From positions 1-38,152 of the forward strand of contig VBHC01000124.1 in NCBI GenBank assembly GCA_005889535.1: a stretch of DNA of 38,152 bases. The letters are read 5' to 3'. The notes under the pieces are model-generated. The model did no database searches and was not told where the DNA came from. It saw nothing but the letters and a program-made list of their open reading frames with translations. Every line of letters begins with the position of its first letter. The first letter of the stretch is position 1. Positions 17,173 to 28,664 of the stretch are shown here, in pieces. The translations under genes were made by a program, and so were the position numbers. The stretch comes from Chloroflexota bacterium (GTDB lineage: Bacteria; Chloroflexota; Dormibacteria; CF-121).

Positions 17173-18462
17173 ATGAACCCCCGGGTGGTGCGCTGGTTCA
17201 CCCCCGGCCTCCACGTTAAACGTTGGCTCGTCCTCCTGATCCTGGGCATGGTGATCATCAGCCTGGGAATCGGGTACCTGTTGCGCGACTTCTACCAGCA
17301 CGGAAGCTTTCCCGGCTTCGTGGCCCCCCTCACCCTCCAGTTCATCTCACGTGGTTACCGAGCCGTGCTCTTTGGAGCCATCGGCATCGGCCTCATCGGT
17401 TTCGCCCTCTACAAGCTGACCCAGTCGGTGCTCGGGCCGTTCCTGCCGGGCTGCGACCGGGCGCTTTCCGAGATCATCTATAACTACCGGTTTCTCCAGA
17501 AGGGCCCCCGGGTGGTGGCGCTGGGCGGCGGCACCGGGCTCTCCACCTTACTCCGCGGGCTCAAGAAGTACACCGGCAACCTGACGGCGATCGTCACCGT
17601 GGCCGACGACGGGGGCAGCTCCGGCCGGCTCCGGCAGGAGTACCGGATCCTGCCGCCGGGCGACTTCCGTCAGTGCATCACCGCACTGGCCGACGTCGAG
17701 CCGCTGATGACGACCCTTTTCCAGCACCGCTTCAAAGAGGGCAGTCTGAACGGGCACTCCTTCGGCAACCTCTTCATCATGGCGATGGCCGAGATCACCG
17801 GCGACTTCGAGCACGCCATCCGGGAGTCCGGCCGAGTCCTGGCCGTGCGCGGGCAGATCGTGCCATCCACCCTGCGGGACGTGACCTTGATGGCTGAGAT
17901 GGCCGACGGCCAGACGCGGGTCGGCGAGTCGAGCATTCCTCATCCCAACGGCGATGGCGACGGATCCGTGGCCACCGCCATCAAGCGCGTCTTCCTCGAG
18001 CCGGAACCCACCATCAACCCGGAAGCGGAGGAGGCGATCCTGAACGCGGAGATGATCATCGTCGGCCCCGGGAGCCTCTACACGAGCATCCTGCCGAATC
18101 TCGTCGTCGATGGCATGGCCGAGGCGCTGAAGGCCTCGCCCGCGATCAAGGTCTTTGTTTGCAACGTCGCGACCCAGCCGGGTGAGACGGACGCGTTTCG
18201 GGTCAGCGACCACCTCAAAGCCATCGAGGGCCACATGGGCTCCAACATCTTCGACTTCGTGGTGGTCAACAGCAACAACAATTTCCCGTTGCCGCCCTCG
18301 GCCCAGACGGCCGGCATCAGGCGGGTCGTCTACGACCCGGCGACGGTGAACCAGCGCAGCATCCACGCGGTACTGGTGGACGTCGTCAACCCCCGGATCT
18401 CGACGCACCACGATCCCGATAAGCTGGCCCGCGCCATCATGAAGAAGATCTGGAGGTCGTAA
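17173..18462 (+). CDS. yvcK: YvcK/CofD-family protein with N-terminal membrane anchor
   Basis: A 429-residue protein of the YvcK (GluDA/CofD-like) family, which binds UDP-sugars such as UDP-GlcNAc and links carbon status to cell-wall growth in Bacillus and mycobacteria. Two transmembrane segments lie near the N-terminus (about 18-37 and 64-82). After them comes the family core: VVALGGGTGLSTLLRGLK (GGGTG at 118-122) and VADDGGSSGRLR (144-154), then NLFIMAMAEITGDF and GPGSLYTSILPNL. The partner genes rapZ and whiA, usual in Firmicutes and Actinobacteria, are absent. ATG 17173 is chosen; GTG 17158 is in frame and fits the -10 element slightly better. The last 26 bases overlap the convergent PAP2 gene. 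Confidence 0.9.
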   Translation: MNPRVVRWFTPGLHVKRWLVLLILGMVIISLGIGYLLRDFYQHGSFPGFVAPLTLQFISRGYRAVLFGAIGIGLIGFALYKLTQSVLGPFLPGCDRALSEIIYNYRFLQKGPRVVALGGGTGLSTLLRGLKKYTGNLTAIVTVADDGGSSGRLRQEYRILPPGDFRQCITALADVEPLMTTLFQHRFKEGSLNGHSFGNLFIMAMAEITGDFEHAIRESGRVLAVRGQIVPSTLRDVTLMAEMADGQTRVGESSIPHPNGDGDGSVATAIKRVFLEPEPTINPEAEEAILNAEMIIVGPGSLYTSILPNLVVDGMAEALKASPAIKVFVCNVATQPGETDAFRVSDHLKAIEGHMGSNIFDFVVVNSNNNFPLPPSAQTAGIRRVVYDPATVNQRSIHAVLVDVVNPRISTHHDPDKLARAIMKKIWRS

Positions 18463-19378
18463 CCAGCTTCGCTTCGTCCCTGGGCATCTGACGCCGCTGC
18501 CACCATTGGGTGAACCAGTCTTCTCCGAAAAATGTGGCGACCGCAAAGATTACCCCGCCGATGACGTCGACCACGTAATGCTCACCCAGATAAACGATGC
18601 TCAGCCAAACGCCGGCGGTGTAAACCAGGGTGGGCCCCGCCCGGCGGCCCCACAACCTGAGTGCGAAGAGGGAGCCCAGCAGTGGAAACGCAGCGTGGAG
18701 CGACGGCATCGCCGCGTACTGGTTGGGCGTGAGCCAGTGATAGACCGTCGCCGGAACCGGGACGCCGGGTAGGTCCGTGAAGCTGGGGAGGGTATGGTCG
18801 ATGATCTTCACGATGCCGGCCACCGCCTTCCAGGGCGGAGCGACTGGAAGCGCCAGATAGAAGACAAAGGCCGCGAACGACATTGCGATCAGGGCGCGTG
18901 AGAACCGCAGGAAGGTGCGCCGATCGACGATCCAGAAAAGGTATCCAAGACCGAGTGGAAAGGCGAAATGCAGGAAATAGAACATGGTGGCGGCGATGTC
19001 GTACCAGCTCACCTGGCCCGCATCGTAGAAGGCCCGCTGCAGCGCCAGGCTCGGCACCTGGCCGAAGCTGATCCATCGCTCGAGCGACGTGACGTCATGG
19101 ACCGGCATGCCGAATTGGCCACCCAGTCCCCGCAGGTACTCGTATGACAGAAAAAGAATCAAGAATGGAATCCAGTCGGCGAGGAAGAGCTTCGCGCGTC
19201 CGAGGACCAGCGCCGCGATCAGCATCAGGATGAGCAGCCGCTCTGGTGAGACCGAAAGGTGCAGGACAAAGACCATGAACAGGGTCACCACCGCCAGGTA
19301 GCCACCAACCAGGGAGGGAAGGAGCCAGGAGCGCCGGCGCGTTACCGATGGACGCTGCGGCGCGTCAGCCGGCTGCAC
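18437..19378 (-). CDS. PAP2-superfamily integral membrane phosphatase/transferase
   Basis: A 313-residue multi-pass membrane protein with about six or more hydrophobic helices. It carries PAP2 superfamily catalytic motifs in the C-terminal third: MPSLHAAFPLLGSLFAL (motif 2, His) and YLGEHYVVDVIGG (motif 3, His and Asp), in the arrangement of the PAP2_3/inositolphosphotransferase-like group. Such proteins dephosphorylate lipid phosphates or transfer phospho-head groups at the membrane. The start GTG 19378 is 6 bases downstream of TAAGCT, consistent with a leaderless mRNA. It is divergent from the response regulator gene. Substrate is unknown; a role in cell-envelope lipid metabolism is inferred. 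Confidence 0.88.
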   Translation of the reverse strand: MQPADAPQRPSVTRRRSWLLPSLVGGYLAVVTLFMVFVLHLSVSPERLLILMLIAALVLGRAKLFLADWIPFLILFLSYEYLRGLGGQFGMPVHDVTSLERWISFGQVPSLALQRAFYDAGQVSWYDIAATMFYFLHFAFPLGLGYLFWIVDRRTFLRFSRALIAMSFAAFVFYLALPVAPPWKAVAGIVKIIDHTLPSFTDLPGVPVPATVYHWLTPNQYAAMPSLHAAFPLLGSLFALRLWGRRAGPTLVYTAGVWLSIVYLGEHYVVDVIGGVIFAVATFFGEDWFTQWWQRRQMPRDEAKLVTTSRSSS

Positions 19379-19384
19379 CGAACG

Positions 19385-19390
19385 AGCTTA
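19385..19390 (-). promoter_or_regulatory. Putative leaderless -10 box for the PAP2 gene
   Basis: TAAGCT on the minus strand ends 6 bases before GTG 19378, placing the start site at the initiation codon. Confidence 0.4.
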
Positions 19391-19492
19391 CATGCGGGAA
19401 TCACCGGCCTTTGACGGTTTCAAGCCGCTCCAGATCGGCTTCCTTAGACCCTGCTGAGAAGCTCGCAGACAGATGGGATTTCGCCGGGGGCG

Positions 19493-19504
19493 TCGTTATA
19501 TTGG
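19493..19504 (+). promoter_or_regulatory. Putative near-leaderless -10 element of the two-component operon
   Basis: TCGTTATATTGG, identical to 12195-12206, contains TATATT at 19497-19502 and ends close to ATG 19512 (9 bases from the hexamer). It makes the upstream ATG at 19473 unlikely as the start. Confidence 0.5.
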
Positions 19505-19511
19505 GGCTGAG

Positions 19512-20213
19512 ATGGCGGAGACGGCCCCGGATGCGACGCCGGTCCGCAACCCGAGGGTGCTTGTCGTCGACGACGAGCGCAGCATCGTGGACTTCCTTCG
19601 GCTCGGCCTGCAGTACGAGGGATTCCAGGTCCAGACGGCACCCGATGGACAGGCCGCGCTACGGCTGATCAGTGAGTTCAAGCCTCACGTGGTGGTCCTC
19701 GACGTGATGATGCCGAAGCTCGACGGACTGAAGGTTGCCGAGGCCATCCGGAGCAACAAGGACACGGGCGTGATCATCCTCTCGGCCAAGGACGAGGTCG
19801 CGGACCGAATCAAGGGGCTGGAGGTGGGCGCCGACGATTACCTGGTCAAGCCCTTTGACTTCGGCGAGCTGCTGGCGCGGATTCGGGCGGTCATGCGCCG
19901 ACGAAATCCAACGGCCGGCCCGCAACTGCAGGTAAGCGACGTCGTCATGGACGAAGGTACCCGCGAAGTCCGCCGTGAGGGGCGCGCCATCGAGCTTTCG
20001 GCGCGCGAGTTCGACCTTCTGCGGCTGCTGATGATGCATCCCAACCAGGTGTTACCGCGCGACCGAATCCTCGACCAGGTTTGGGGCTATAACTTCTTCG
20101 GCGACGCGAACAACGTCGAAGTCTACATCCGATATCTCAGGCAGAAGCTCGGCGACGAGAAGCACCAGCTGATCCAGACGGTGAGAGGCGTCGGGTACCG
20201 GATCAAAGCATGA
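19512..20213 (+). CDS. OmpR/PhoB-family response regulator
   Basis: A 233-residue DNA-binding response regulator. The receiver domain (about 15-128) has the acidic pair Asp20-Asp21 in LVVDDE, the phospho-acceptor Asp64 in VVLDVMMP, Ser91 in IILSAKDE and Lys113 in LVKPF. The winged-helix output domain (about 135-233) has AIELSAREFDLLRLLMMHPNQVLPRDRILDQVWG and the recognition-helix region NNVEVYIRYLRQKLG, ending TVRGVGYRIKA. ATG 19512 is used because a -10 element sits at 19497-19502; an in-frame ATG at 19473 would lie upstream of it. The histidine kinase gene overlaps the stop by ATGA, so the two are coupled. The input signal and target genes are not evident. Confidence 0.93.
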   Translation: MAETAPDATPVRNPRVLVVDDERSIVDFLRLGLQYEGFQVQTAPDGQAALRLISEFKPHVVVLDVMMPKLDGLKVAEAIRSNKDTGVIILSAKDEVADRIKGLEVGADDYLVKPFDFGELLARIRAVMRRRNPTAGPQLQVSDVVMDEGTREVRREGRAIELSAREFDLLRLLMMHPNQVLPRDRILDQVWGYNFFGDANNVEVYIRYLRQKLGDEKHQLIQTVRGVGYRIKA

Positions 20214-21694
20214 ACCACACGCCGCGCCTGATAGCGCGGTTGATCATGGCCCGTTTCCGATCCCTGCGCTGGCGTCTGACGGCTTTCTACCTGGGCCTCC
20301 TCGCCGTCCTGCTACTGGTCGGCGGCGTCGCCCAATATTTTGCGGCCCGGGAGGTCCTCTTCCGGACCAATGCCCAGGTGCTGACCAGCGAGTACGCGGC
20401 CGTTCTTACCGCCTTCCGGAAACAGAACGTCAATCGTCCGGCAACCGCGCTGCGCGCGCTGATCCTCTCGAACCAGTTCAGCAGCGAGCTTGCGTCCCGG
20501 CACACCTCGGCGGCTATTTTCGACGTCAATGGCGGTCGGGTAGCCCAGGCGCCCGCCACCTTGAGCGCGACCGAAGACGTGCCCACGCTGACGACCCAGC
20601 AGTACCTCGATGCCATCAGCGGCGGGCCGAAATCCTATTACATCGCGACCTCCGGCGACGGCTCGACCCATCTCCTGGTCCTCAACGTGATCCGAAACGG
20701 GACCAAGGCGCTGGGGCTCGCCCAGCTTTCGATTCCAACCGATGAGATCGACCAGACGCTGCGCGCCGACCGGCAACTGGCGATCATCGGCTCGCTGCTG
20801 GTACTCCTCGTTGCCTTACTGCTGAGCCCGCTGATCGTTGGTCGGGCGCTACGTCCGCTGGAGCAGGTGTCCGCCACCGCCGGTGCGCTGGCGGCCGGCG
20901 ATTACAAGCAACGGGTCGCCGTCCCTCACACCAGTGACGAGATCGGCAAGCTCGCGCTGGCTTTCAACCAGATGGCCGCCGGCATCGACCAGGCGTTCGA
21001 GCTCCGCCGGCAATCCGAAGAGGAAATGCGCCATTTCGTGTCCGATGCCTCGCACGAGTTACGCACGCCGCTGACCTCGATCGCTGGATACATCGACGTG
21101 CTGGGCCGCCGTGAGACGGTTGACCCGCCGACCCTGCAGGCGTCTCTGAGCGCCATGCAGCAGGAGAGCAGCCGAATGACCCGTCTGGTGAACGACCTGC
21201 TCACGCTCACGCGGTTTGAATCGGGGACGACACCACAGCGCCAACGACTCCAACTGGACACCTTCCTCAACCAGGCACTGGACGAGCTCAGCCTGCGCGC
21301 GCGCGGCGTGACCGAGTTCCGCGAGATCCAATCCGGGATTACCGTCGACGCCGATCCCGAGGCGCTCAGGCGGGTCGTGAACAACCTGGCCCAGAACGCG
21401 CTCAAGTACGCAGCCGGCGCCGAGCAGCGCTGGAGCGTGTTCTCGGTGAACGGCCGGGCCGCCATCCGGCTCGAGGACACCGGTCCCGGGATCTCGCGCC
21501 AGGATCTTCCGCACGTGTTCGAGCGCTTCTATCGGGGCGACACGGCGCGCGATCGATCCGCCGGAGGGTCGGGCTTGGGTCTCGCCATCGCGAAGTCGAT
21601 AGTCGAGGCTCATAACGGGAGCATCGAGGCCCAGAGCGAGCCGGGCAAGGGGGCAACCATTACCGCCTGGCTACCGCTCGCGACAAAAAGCTAG
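20210..21694 (+). CDS. Membrane sensor histidine kinase
   Basis: A 494-residue class I histidine kinase that would phosphorylate the adjacent response regulator. Layout: TM1 about 23-44, an extracytoplasmic sensor region of about 145 residues, TM2 about 189-211, and HAMP about 212-264 (RALRPLEQVSATAGALAAGDY). The HisKA domain has the phospho-acceptor His282 in FVSDASHELRTPLTS. The ATPase domain shows VNNLAQNALKYA (N box), RLEDTGPGIS (G1), FERFYRG (F) and GGSGLGLAIAKSIVEAHNG (G2). The start overlaps the regulator stop as ATGA. The last 4 bases, including a shared CTAG, overlap the convergent ridA-like gene. The sensor region has no motif I recognise. Confidence 0.95.
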   Translation: MNHTPRLIARLIMARFRSLRWRLTAFYLGLLAVLLLVGGVAQYFAAREVLFRTNAQVLTSEYAAVLTAFRKQNVNRPATALRALILSNQFSSELASRHTSAAIFDVNGGRVAQAPATLSATEDVPTLTTQQYLDAISGGPKSYYIATSGDGSTHLLVLNVIRNGTKALGLAQLSIPTDEIDQTLRADRQLAIIGSLLVLLVALLLSPLIVGRALRPLEQVSATAGALAAGDYKQRVAVPHTSDEIGKLALAFNQMAAGIDQAFELRRQSEEEMRHFVSDASHELRTPLTSIAGYIDVLGRRETVDPPTLQASLSAMQQESSRMTRLVNDLLTLTRFESGTTPQRQRLQLDTFLNQALDELSLRARGVTEFREIQSGITVDADPEALRRVVNNLAQNALKYAAGAEQRWSVFSVNGRAAIRLEDTGPGISRQDLPHVFERFYRGDTARDRSAGGSGLGLAIAKSIVEAHNGSIEAQSEPGKGATITAWLPLATKS

Positions 21695-22164
21695 CGCTTG
21701 AGTCGGACGATGGCAGAGATCTCGACGGGGACGCCGAGCGGCAACTCGCTGGTCCCCAGCGCCTGGCGGGTGTGCCGGCCGCGCTCACCGAATACCTTGT
21801 AGATCAGGTCGGACGCGCCATTGAGCACCTTTGGCTGCTCCTCGAAGCCCGCGGCCGAGCGGACGAAACCACTGAGCTGGATGAACTGCTCGACCTGGTC
21901 CAGAGACCCGGCGTGCTGGCGCACCAGCGCCATGATATTCAGGGCACAGATCTCGGCGGCACGGGCGGCGTCCTTCAGGCTGACGTCACCCCCCACGACA
22001 CCCCGAACGGTGACCTCACCATTCCAGCTGGGGATGACCCCCGAGGTGTAGAGGAGCTCGCCCACCTGCTGAACCGGCACGTAGGAGGCGAGCGCCTTCG
22101 GCGGCTCAGGAAGCTCGAGGCCGAGGGTACGCAGCGTTGCCTCAGGCGAATCCACGTTCAGCAT
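21691..22164 (-). CDS. RidA/YjgF-family protein
   Basis: A 157-residue member of the RidA/YjgF/UK114 family; the archetype hydrolyses reactive enamine/imine intermediates from PLP enzymes such as threonine dehydratase. The C-terminal signature is visible: GRHTRQALGTSELPLGVPVEISAIVRL, with the Arg and the LPLGVPVEI segment that line the subunit-interface pocket. The first half includes LLYTSGVIPSWNGE. The roughly 25-residue N-terminal extension (ATLRTLGLELPEPPKALASYVP) resembles the Atu1372/YjgH-like subgroup, where the deaminase role is less certain. The start ATG 22164 has a weak GAGG nearby. It overlaps the histidine kinase end by 4 bases. Confidence 0.88.
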   Translation of the reverse strand: MLNVDSPEATLRTLGLELPEPPKALASYVPVQQVGELLYTSGVIPSWNGEVTVRGVVGGDVSLKDAARAAEICALNIMALVRQHAGSLDQVEQFIQLSGFVRSAAGFEEQPKVLNGASDLIYKVFGERGRHTRQALGTSELPLGVPVEISAIVRLKR

Positions 22165-22206
22165 CCGCCTCGACCGGGTGGTGAGCAGGCGCGATCGACC
22201 TCCTGG

Positions 22207-22223
22207 GCCCGCCTTGAGCGGGC
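22207..22223. repeat. GC-rich hairpin upstream of the RidA-like gene
   Basis: GCCCGC (22207-22212) and GCGGGC (22218-22223) pair around CTTGA. It lies in the 151-base gap between the RidA-like gene and the BNR protein gene (both minus strand), about 43 bases before the RidA-like ATG. No T-run follows in the minus direction, so a leader structure is as likely as a terminator. I see no clear promoter in this gap. Confidence 0.35.
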
Positions 22224-22315
22224 TGTAGCCACGAGGGTAGCCCGGCGGGTGTGCAATCGCCAGCCTGAACCGGTGAAAGGATGGTTAACGGAGGGGGCCA
22301 GCTCGTCACACCGGG

Positions 22316-23599
22316 TCACGATCGATAGGAGTTGCGGCCGGCGCGACGCAGCCGCCAGCGACGGGTGAGGACCACGCCAACCAGGGCCAGCAACACGGCC
22401 GCCGCAGCGGCGTAGCTGGCATAGGCGGGTGCACCACTGGTCCGACGGACGGGGACCGGCCCGGCCACGCTTGGACGGGGCGCGGCGGACGCCGTGGTGC
22501 TGGCGGAAGGGGCCGTCGTGGGGGTGACGCCAGCCAGGCTGGCGGCCGGGTCGGCGATTCGGTAGACCCCCGCGGACCCATCGGTGGGGTTCCAGGTGGC
22601 GGCCACGACCTGGGCCGGGTTCAGCGGCTGGAGGGCGAGCGCGGTGATGCGGGGCTTGGACGGCAGACCGGCGCCGAAGGTGCTCCAGCTGGCGCCGCGG
22701 TCCAGCGAACGGAACACGCCGCCGGTGCCCTGGTCCCCGTCGCTGCCCACGTAAATCTGGTCCGGATTAGCCGGGTTGAAGGCCGCGATGTTGAAGTCAC
22801 CCGAGGGGAGGCCAGCGAGCGGACTCCACGTGGCACCCCGATCATCGCTGCGAAACAGACCTTGAGACGTCCCGGCCAGTACCGGTGGATCGGTGCCTCC
22901 CGAGGCGGCTGACGCCACCGCCAGTGCCGCGACGATGGCGTCCCCGGGAAAGTTTCCTTTGACCACCGCCCAGCTGCCGCCCAACCCCTCAGATTTCACG
23001 AGGTACCCGGCGCCGGCAGTGCCATTGTCGGCCCCGGCAAACAACGTGAAGGCGTTGGCTTTGGGGAGTACGGCCACCGTCGCGATGCTCAACGTGTCGA
23101 GGCCGAGGGAATGCCATGCGCCCGCGCCATCGTCGGAGTAGTAGACACCCTGCGCTGTTCCTACAACGATGAGTCCGCTGGACAGATCGATCGACCGCAC
23201 GTCGAGGTTGTTCAGTCCCCGGCTCTGCGCCGTCCATGTCTTCCCCTCGTCGATGGACTTGTACAGCCCCGCCGTCTGCGTCCCAGCGTAGACGGTCGAA
23301 GGCTGCTGCAGGTCGAAGCGGATGATCCACGCGCTGTCGACGCCCGCGATGACGCGGCTCCAGGTAGCGCCGGAGTCGGTGCTGCGCAACACGCCTCGAC
23401 CCTGTGTTGCCATCAAGATCACCGACGGGTGGGCGGGGGCAGCCGCGATCGACCACACGGGCCGGTCCGGCGACCCGGGCAGCTGTGCCCCGGTCGAGGT
23501 CCAGCGAGTGTCCGCCGCGCTCGCGGTGGTAAGGATAGTGAGCAGCCAGGCGGCCAGCGTAATGGGCGTAAGCAGGACGATTCGGCGCGTAAATCTCAC
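22316..23599 (-). CDS. Secreted/membrane-anchored BNR (Asp-box) repeat beta-propeller protein
   Basis: A 427-residue extracytoplasmic protein. It has an N-terminal signal peptide (RFTRRIVLLTPITLAAWLL...) with a likely cleavage after ASA. About six Asp-box/BNR blades follow: STDSGATW, SIDEGKTW, SDDGAGAW, a degenerate SEGLGGSW, SDDRGATW and SLDRGASW. Then comes a Pro/Ala/Ser/Thr-rich linker and a C-terminal transmembrane helix followed by RRWRLRR. It is thus probably a surface beta-propeller held in the membrane by its C-terminus. GTG 23599 is chosen because it starts an ideal signal peptide and lies 24 bases after TGCTATCCT; the frame is open to 23680. Such propellers occur in sialidases and sortilin-like proteins, but no catalytic residues are evident. 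Confidence 0.85.
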   Translation of the reverse strand: MRFTRRIVLLTPITLAAWLLTILTTASAADTRWTSTGAQLPGSPDRPVWSIAAAPAHPSVILMATQGRGVLRSTDSGATWSRVIAGVDSAWIIRFDLQQPSTVYAGTQTAGLYKSIDEGKTWTAQSRGLNNLDVRSIDLSSGLIVVGTAQGVYYSDDGAGAWHSLGLDTLSIATVAVLPKANAFTLFAGADNGTAGAGYLVKSEGLGGSWAVVKGNFPGDAIVAALAVASAASGGTDPPVLAGTSQGLFRSDDRGATWSPLAGLPSGDFNIAAFNPANPDQIYVGSDGDQGTGGVFRSLDRGASWSTFGAGLPSKPRITALALQPLNPAQVVAATWNPTDGSAGVYRIADPAASLAGVTPTTAPSASTTASAAPRPSVAGPVPVRRTSGAPAYASYAAAAAVLLALVGVVLTRRWRLRRAGRNSYRS

Positions 23600-23623
23600 C
23601 AGGGTGCCCAGAAAAACGGAGTA

Positions 23624-23632
23624 AGGATAGCA
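23624..23632 (-). promoter_or_regulatory. Extended -10 element of the BNR protein gene
   Basis: TGCTATCCT on the minus strand; the expected transcript starts near 23617, shortly before GTG 23599. This supports the downstream GTG start. Confidence 0.4.
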
Positions 23633-23705
23633 GACGATCTCGCGCGTCCTCGACCAATTTGGACGGAGCGTGCACCTCAAGGGCCTGATTCGGGGAAACC
23701 TCGAC

Positions 23706-23709
23706 TACA

Positions 23710-23711
<2 letters not shown>
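23706..23711 (+). promoter_or_regulatory. Putative leaderless -10 box for the RnfD-like gene
   Basis: TACAAT overlaps the first ATG (23710) and ends 7 bases before the in-frame GTG 23719. If used, translation starts at GTG 23719. Confidence 0.35.
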
Positions 23712-26361
<2,650 letters not shown>

Positions 26362-27732
26362 TTAGCTCCCGCGTCTCCGATCGAGGTTGGCGAACTTCGT
26401 CTGCTCGTCGATGAACAATAGCTCGAGCTTTCCGGTCGGGCCGTTTCGGTGCTTGGCGATGATGATCTCGGCGATGTTGCGCTTGTCCTCCGCGACGTTG
26501 TCGTTGTAAAAACGCTCGCGATAGATGAACAGCACTAAATCCGAGTCCTGCTCCAGGGTGCCAGACTCGCGAAGATCGGAGAGCTGTGGACGATGATCGA
26601 GGCGCTTCTCGGGCTCGCGACTGAGTTGTGAACAGGCGATAACGGGAATCTGCAACTCGCGCGCGAGGCTCTTCAAACCGCGCGAGATATCCGAGACTTC
26701 CTGCACTCGGTTCTCCTGGTTACGCCCCTGCATCAACTGAAGATAGTCGACGATGATCAGCCCCAAGTTATTCGCCGATTTCAGCCGGCGGGCCTTGGTG
26801 CGCATTTCCATGACGGACACGTTCGGCGAGTCATCGATAAAGATCTGCGCTTCGGACAGCGCGCCCATGGCTTGCGCAATGCGCGGCCATTCAGCATCTT
26901 TCAAAAGGCCGGTGCGCAGCCGATACGAGTCGACCGACGCCTCGCTGCACAGCAAGCGCGTGACGAGTTGCTGCTCAGACATCTCAAGAGAAAAGATCGC
27001 CACCGGAATCTTGTACTGGATCGATGCGTGCTGCGCAACATTCAAGGTAAGCGAGGTTTTACCCACTCCCGGGCGAGCAGCAATGATGATCAGATCCGAT
27101 TTCTGGAAGCCACCGGTTTTCGCGTCCAGGTCGTTGAAGCCGCTCGGCACGCCGGAGATGACCGACTGGTCCTTGTGGATCTGCTCGATTTGGTCCCAGG
27201 TCGTCTTGAGGATGTCTTTGAGGGCGACGAAGTCCTGGGTGATCCGGCCCTCGGCGATGTTGAAGATGACGCCCTCGGCGGTATCCAGCGCCTGCGTGGC
27301 CGGTGTGCTCTCGTCGAAGCCGAGGGCGGTGATGCGGCCGCCGGCGCTGATCAGCTTTCGTTTGGTGGCCGCTTCCTCGACCAGGTGGCCGTAGTACTCG
27401 ACGTTGGCGGCGGTGGGCACGCCGCTCTCCAGCTCGGCCAGGAACGCCTGCCCGCCGATCCGCTCGAGGACGCGCATCTTCTCCAGCTCCGCCGCCAGGG
27501 TCAGCAGATCGATCGGATCCGAGCGGTCGTAGAGATTCAGCGCCGCGCGGTAGACCTGGGCGTGATGGTCGAGGTAGAAATCGTCCGGCCGGAGGAAGTC
27601 CGCCACCCGCACGACCGCGTTGCGATCGAGCATTAGCGACCCGAGCACCGACGCCTCGGCCTCCAGGTTGTGCGGCGGCACGCGGCCGCCGGCTGCCGGC
27701 GGAGCCGGCGCGCGCCTCAGGTCAATCGTCAA
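26362..27732 (-). CDS. dnaB: Replicative DNA helicase DnaB
   Basis: DnaB is the hexameric 5'-3' helicase at the replication fork. The 456-residue protein has the N-terminal helical domain ([22 protein letters not shown]) and a linker. The RecA-type domain carries Walker [10 protein letters not shown] at 219-227, [11 protein letters not shown] and [12 protein letters not shown] (Walker B). [14 protein letters not shown] and the C-terminal [15 protein letters not shown] region are also seen. No intein is present. The start TTG 27732 overlaps the rplI stop as TTGA; an internal GTG at 27681 is an alternative that would remove a Pro/Ala-rich leader. The rplI-dnaB order is common in bacteria. Confidence 0.97.
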   Translation of the reverse strand: MTIDLRRAPAPPAAGGRVPPHNLEAEASVLGSLMLDRNAVVRVADFLRPDDFYLDHHAQVYRAALNLYDRSDPIDLLTLAAELEKMRVLERIGGQAFLAELESGVPTAANVEYYGHLVEEAATKRKLISAGGRITALGFDESTPATQALDTAEGVIFNIAEGRITQDFVALKDILKTTWDQIEQIHKDQSVISGVPSGFNDLDAKTGGFQKSDLIIIAARPGVGKTSLTLNVAQHASIQYKIPVAIFSLEMSEQQLVTRLLCSEASVDSYRLRTGLLKDAEWPRIAQAMGALSEAQIFIDDSPNVSVMEMRTKARRLKSANNLGLIIVDYLQLMQGRNQENRVQEVSDISRGLKSLARELQIPVIACSQLSREPEKRLDHRPQLSDLRESGTLEQDSDLVLFIYRERFYNDNVAEDKRNIAEIIIAKHRNGPTGKLELLFIDEQTKFANLDRRRGS

Positions 27733-28175
27733 GCCGAGGTGACCATCAGCGGAATCCGGGCGGTGACCTCCCGATGGAGTTTCACCTGCGCGCTGCCGGG
27801 TCCCATCGCCTTGACCGGCTCCTCGAACTCGATCTTCCGTCGGTCGAGCGTGATGCCGTGCTGCTGCTTGAGCGCCGACGCGACGTCGGCGTTGGTGACG
27901 GCCCCGAACAGCTTGCCGTCCTTCCCGCTGCGGAGCTTCAAGACGACCTGGACGGCCTCGAGCCGCACGGCCAGGGCTTTGGCGTCGGCCAGCTCGCGCT
28001 GCTCCCGCTGGACCGTTGAGGCCTTCTGACGATCGACCTGATCCTGTGCACCGCGGGTCGCCGGCTGGGCCAACTTGCGCGGGATCAGGAAATTACGGGC
28101 GAAGCCGTCGGCAACGTCCTTTGTCTCGCCCGCCTTGCCGGTCCCCTTCACGTCCTCGATCAGCACCACCTTCAT
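27729..28175 (-). CDS. rplI: 50S ribosomal protein L9
   Basis: L9 binds 23S rRNA at the base of the L1 stalk and influences reading-frame maintenance. The 148-residue length is normal. The N-terminal rRNA-binding domain has [35 protein letters not shown], a long charged helix links it to the C-terminal domain, and [14 protein letters not shown] near residue 90 is typical. It overlaps DUF1232 at its start (ATGA) and dnaB at its end (TTGA), so translation of the set is coupled. The usual partners rpsF, ssb and rpsR are not directly upstream here. Confidence 0.96.
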   Translation of the reverse strand: MKVVLIEDVKGTGKAGETKDVADGFARNFLIPRKLAQPATRGAQDQVDRQKASTVQREQRELADAKALAVRLEAVQVVLKLRSGKDGKLFGAVTNADVASALKQQHGITLDRRKIEFEEPVKAMGPGSAQVKLHREVTARIPLMVTSA

Positions 28176-28573
28176 GGCACCGTCCCCCGCCGGGCGCGCA
28201 TGACGGCAAGCCCGCGGCCGCGCAGGGCATCGAGCCGCATCCGCAACCCCTCGCGGCTCTGCCGCAGATCCTGGTCGAACACGCTCGTTCCCAGCGAGAT
28301 TCGCTCCTGGTGTTCCGCCACGACGTGCTCAGGCGCTTTCTCGACGAACATCCGCACAGCAAGCACCGTCAGGGCGACCGCATCCATCTCGCCAAAGACC
28401 GGGATGCGCAGCGGCACATCGACGACGGGGTTGAGGATCAGTGCCAGGGCCGCCGCGAGCGCCAGCTTGTTTCGCTGTGGCACACGGGGATCCCGATAGA
28501 GACAGTAGGTGAGCTTGCCGTAGCGAGGAAGCTCCCGCGCGATCCGCCGGAGCAGCCGAAGACTGAGCAGCAT
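28172..28573 (-). CDS. DUF1232 (YkvA-like) small membrane protein
   Basis: A 133-residue protein with the DUF1232 pattern: [51 protein letters not shown] (about 23-75), i.e. a helix, a membrane-inserted Leu/Ala-rich hairpin ending at a 'P-V/I-D-(V/L)-P' motif, and a second helix with Glu-Met-Asp in place of the usual Leu-Asp-Asp. The tail is charged ([30 protein letters not shown]). The family's role is unknown. ATG 28573 has AGGG 5 bases upstream. A promoter at 28646-28651 lies upstream, so this appears to be the first gene of the DUF1232-rplI-dnaB-purA operon. Confidence 0.82.
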   Translation of the reverse strand: MLLSLRLLRRIARELPRYGKLTYCLYRDPRVPQRNKLALAAALALILNPVVDVPLRIPVFGEMDAVALTVLAVRMFVEKAPEHVVAEHQERISLGTSVFDQDLRQSREGLRMRLDALRGRGLAVMRARRGTVP

Positions 28574-28645
28574 GCTTTCCCTATTCCCCGCGAGACTGAG
28601 GTCGCGTCGAACCCTAGCTGGTCAGACGCGTCCGTGGCGCCGCAG

Positions 28646-28651
28646 ATTTTA
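28646..28651 (-). promoter_or_regulatory. Extended -10 promoter of the DUF1232-rplI-dnaB-purA operon
   Basis: TGATAAAAT on the minus strand (hexamer TAAAAT at 28646-28651) lies just past the antiporter stop. The predicted transcript starts near 28639 with a leader of about 66 bases. The only gap in the long minus-strand run (28574-28664) holds it. Confidence 0.5.
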
Positions 28652-28664
28652 TCAGAGCAAAAGC

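Noticed and set aside
16980-17258. Upstream extension of ilvE by 93 residues
   Set aside because: It would run through the TATAAT box and leader hairpin, and a near-consensus RBS precedes ATG 16979.
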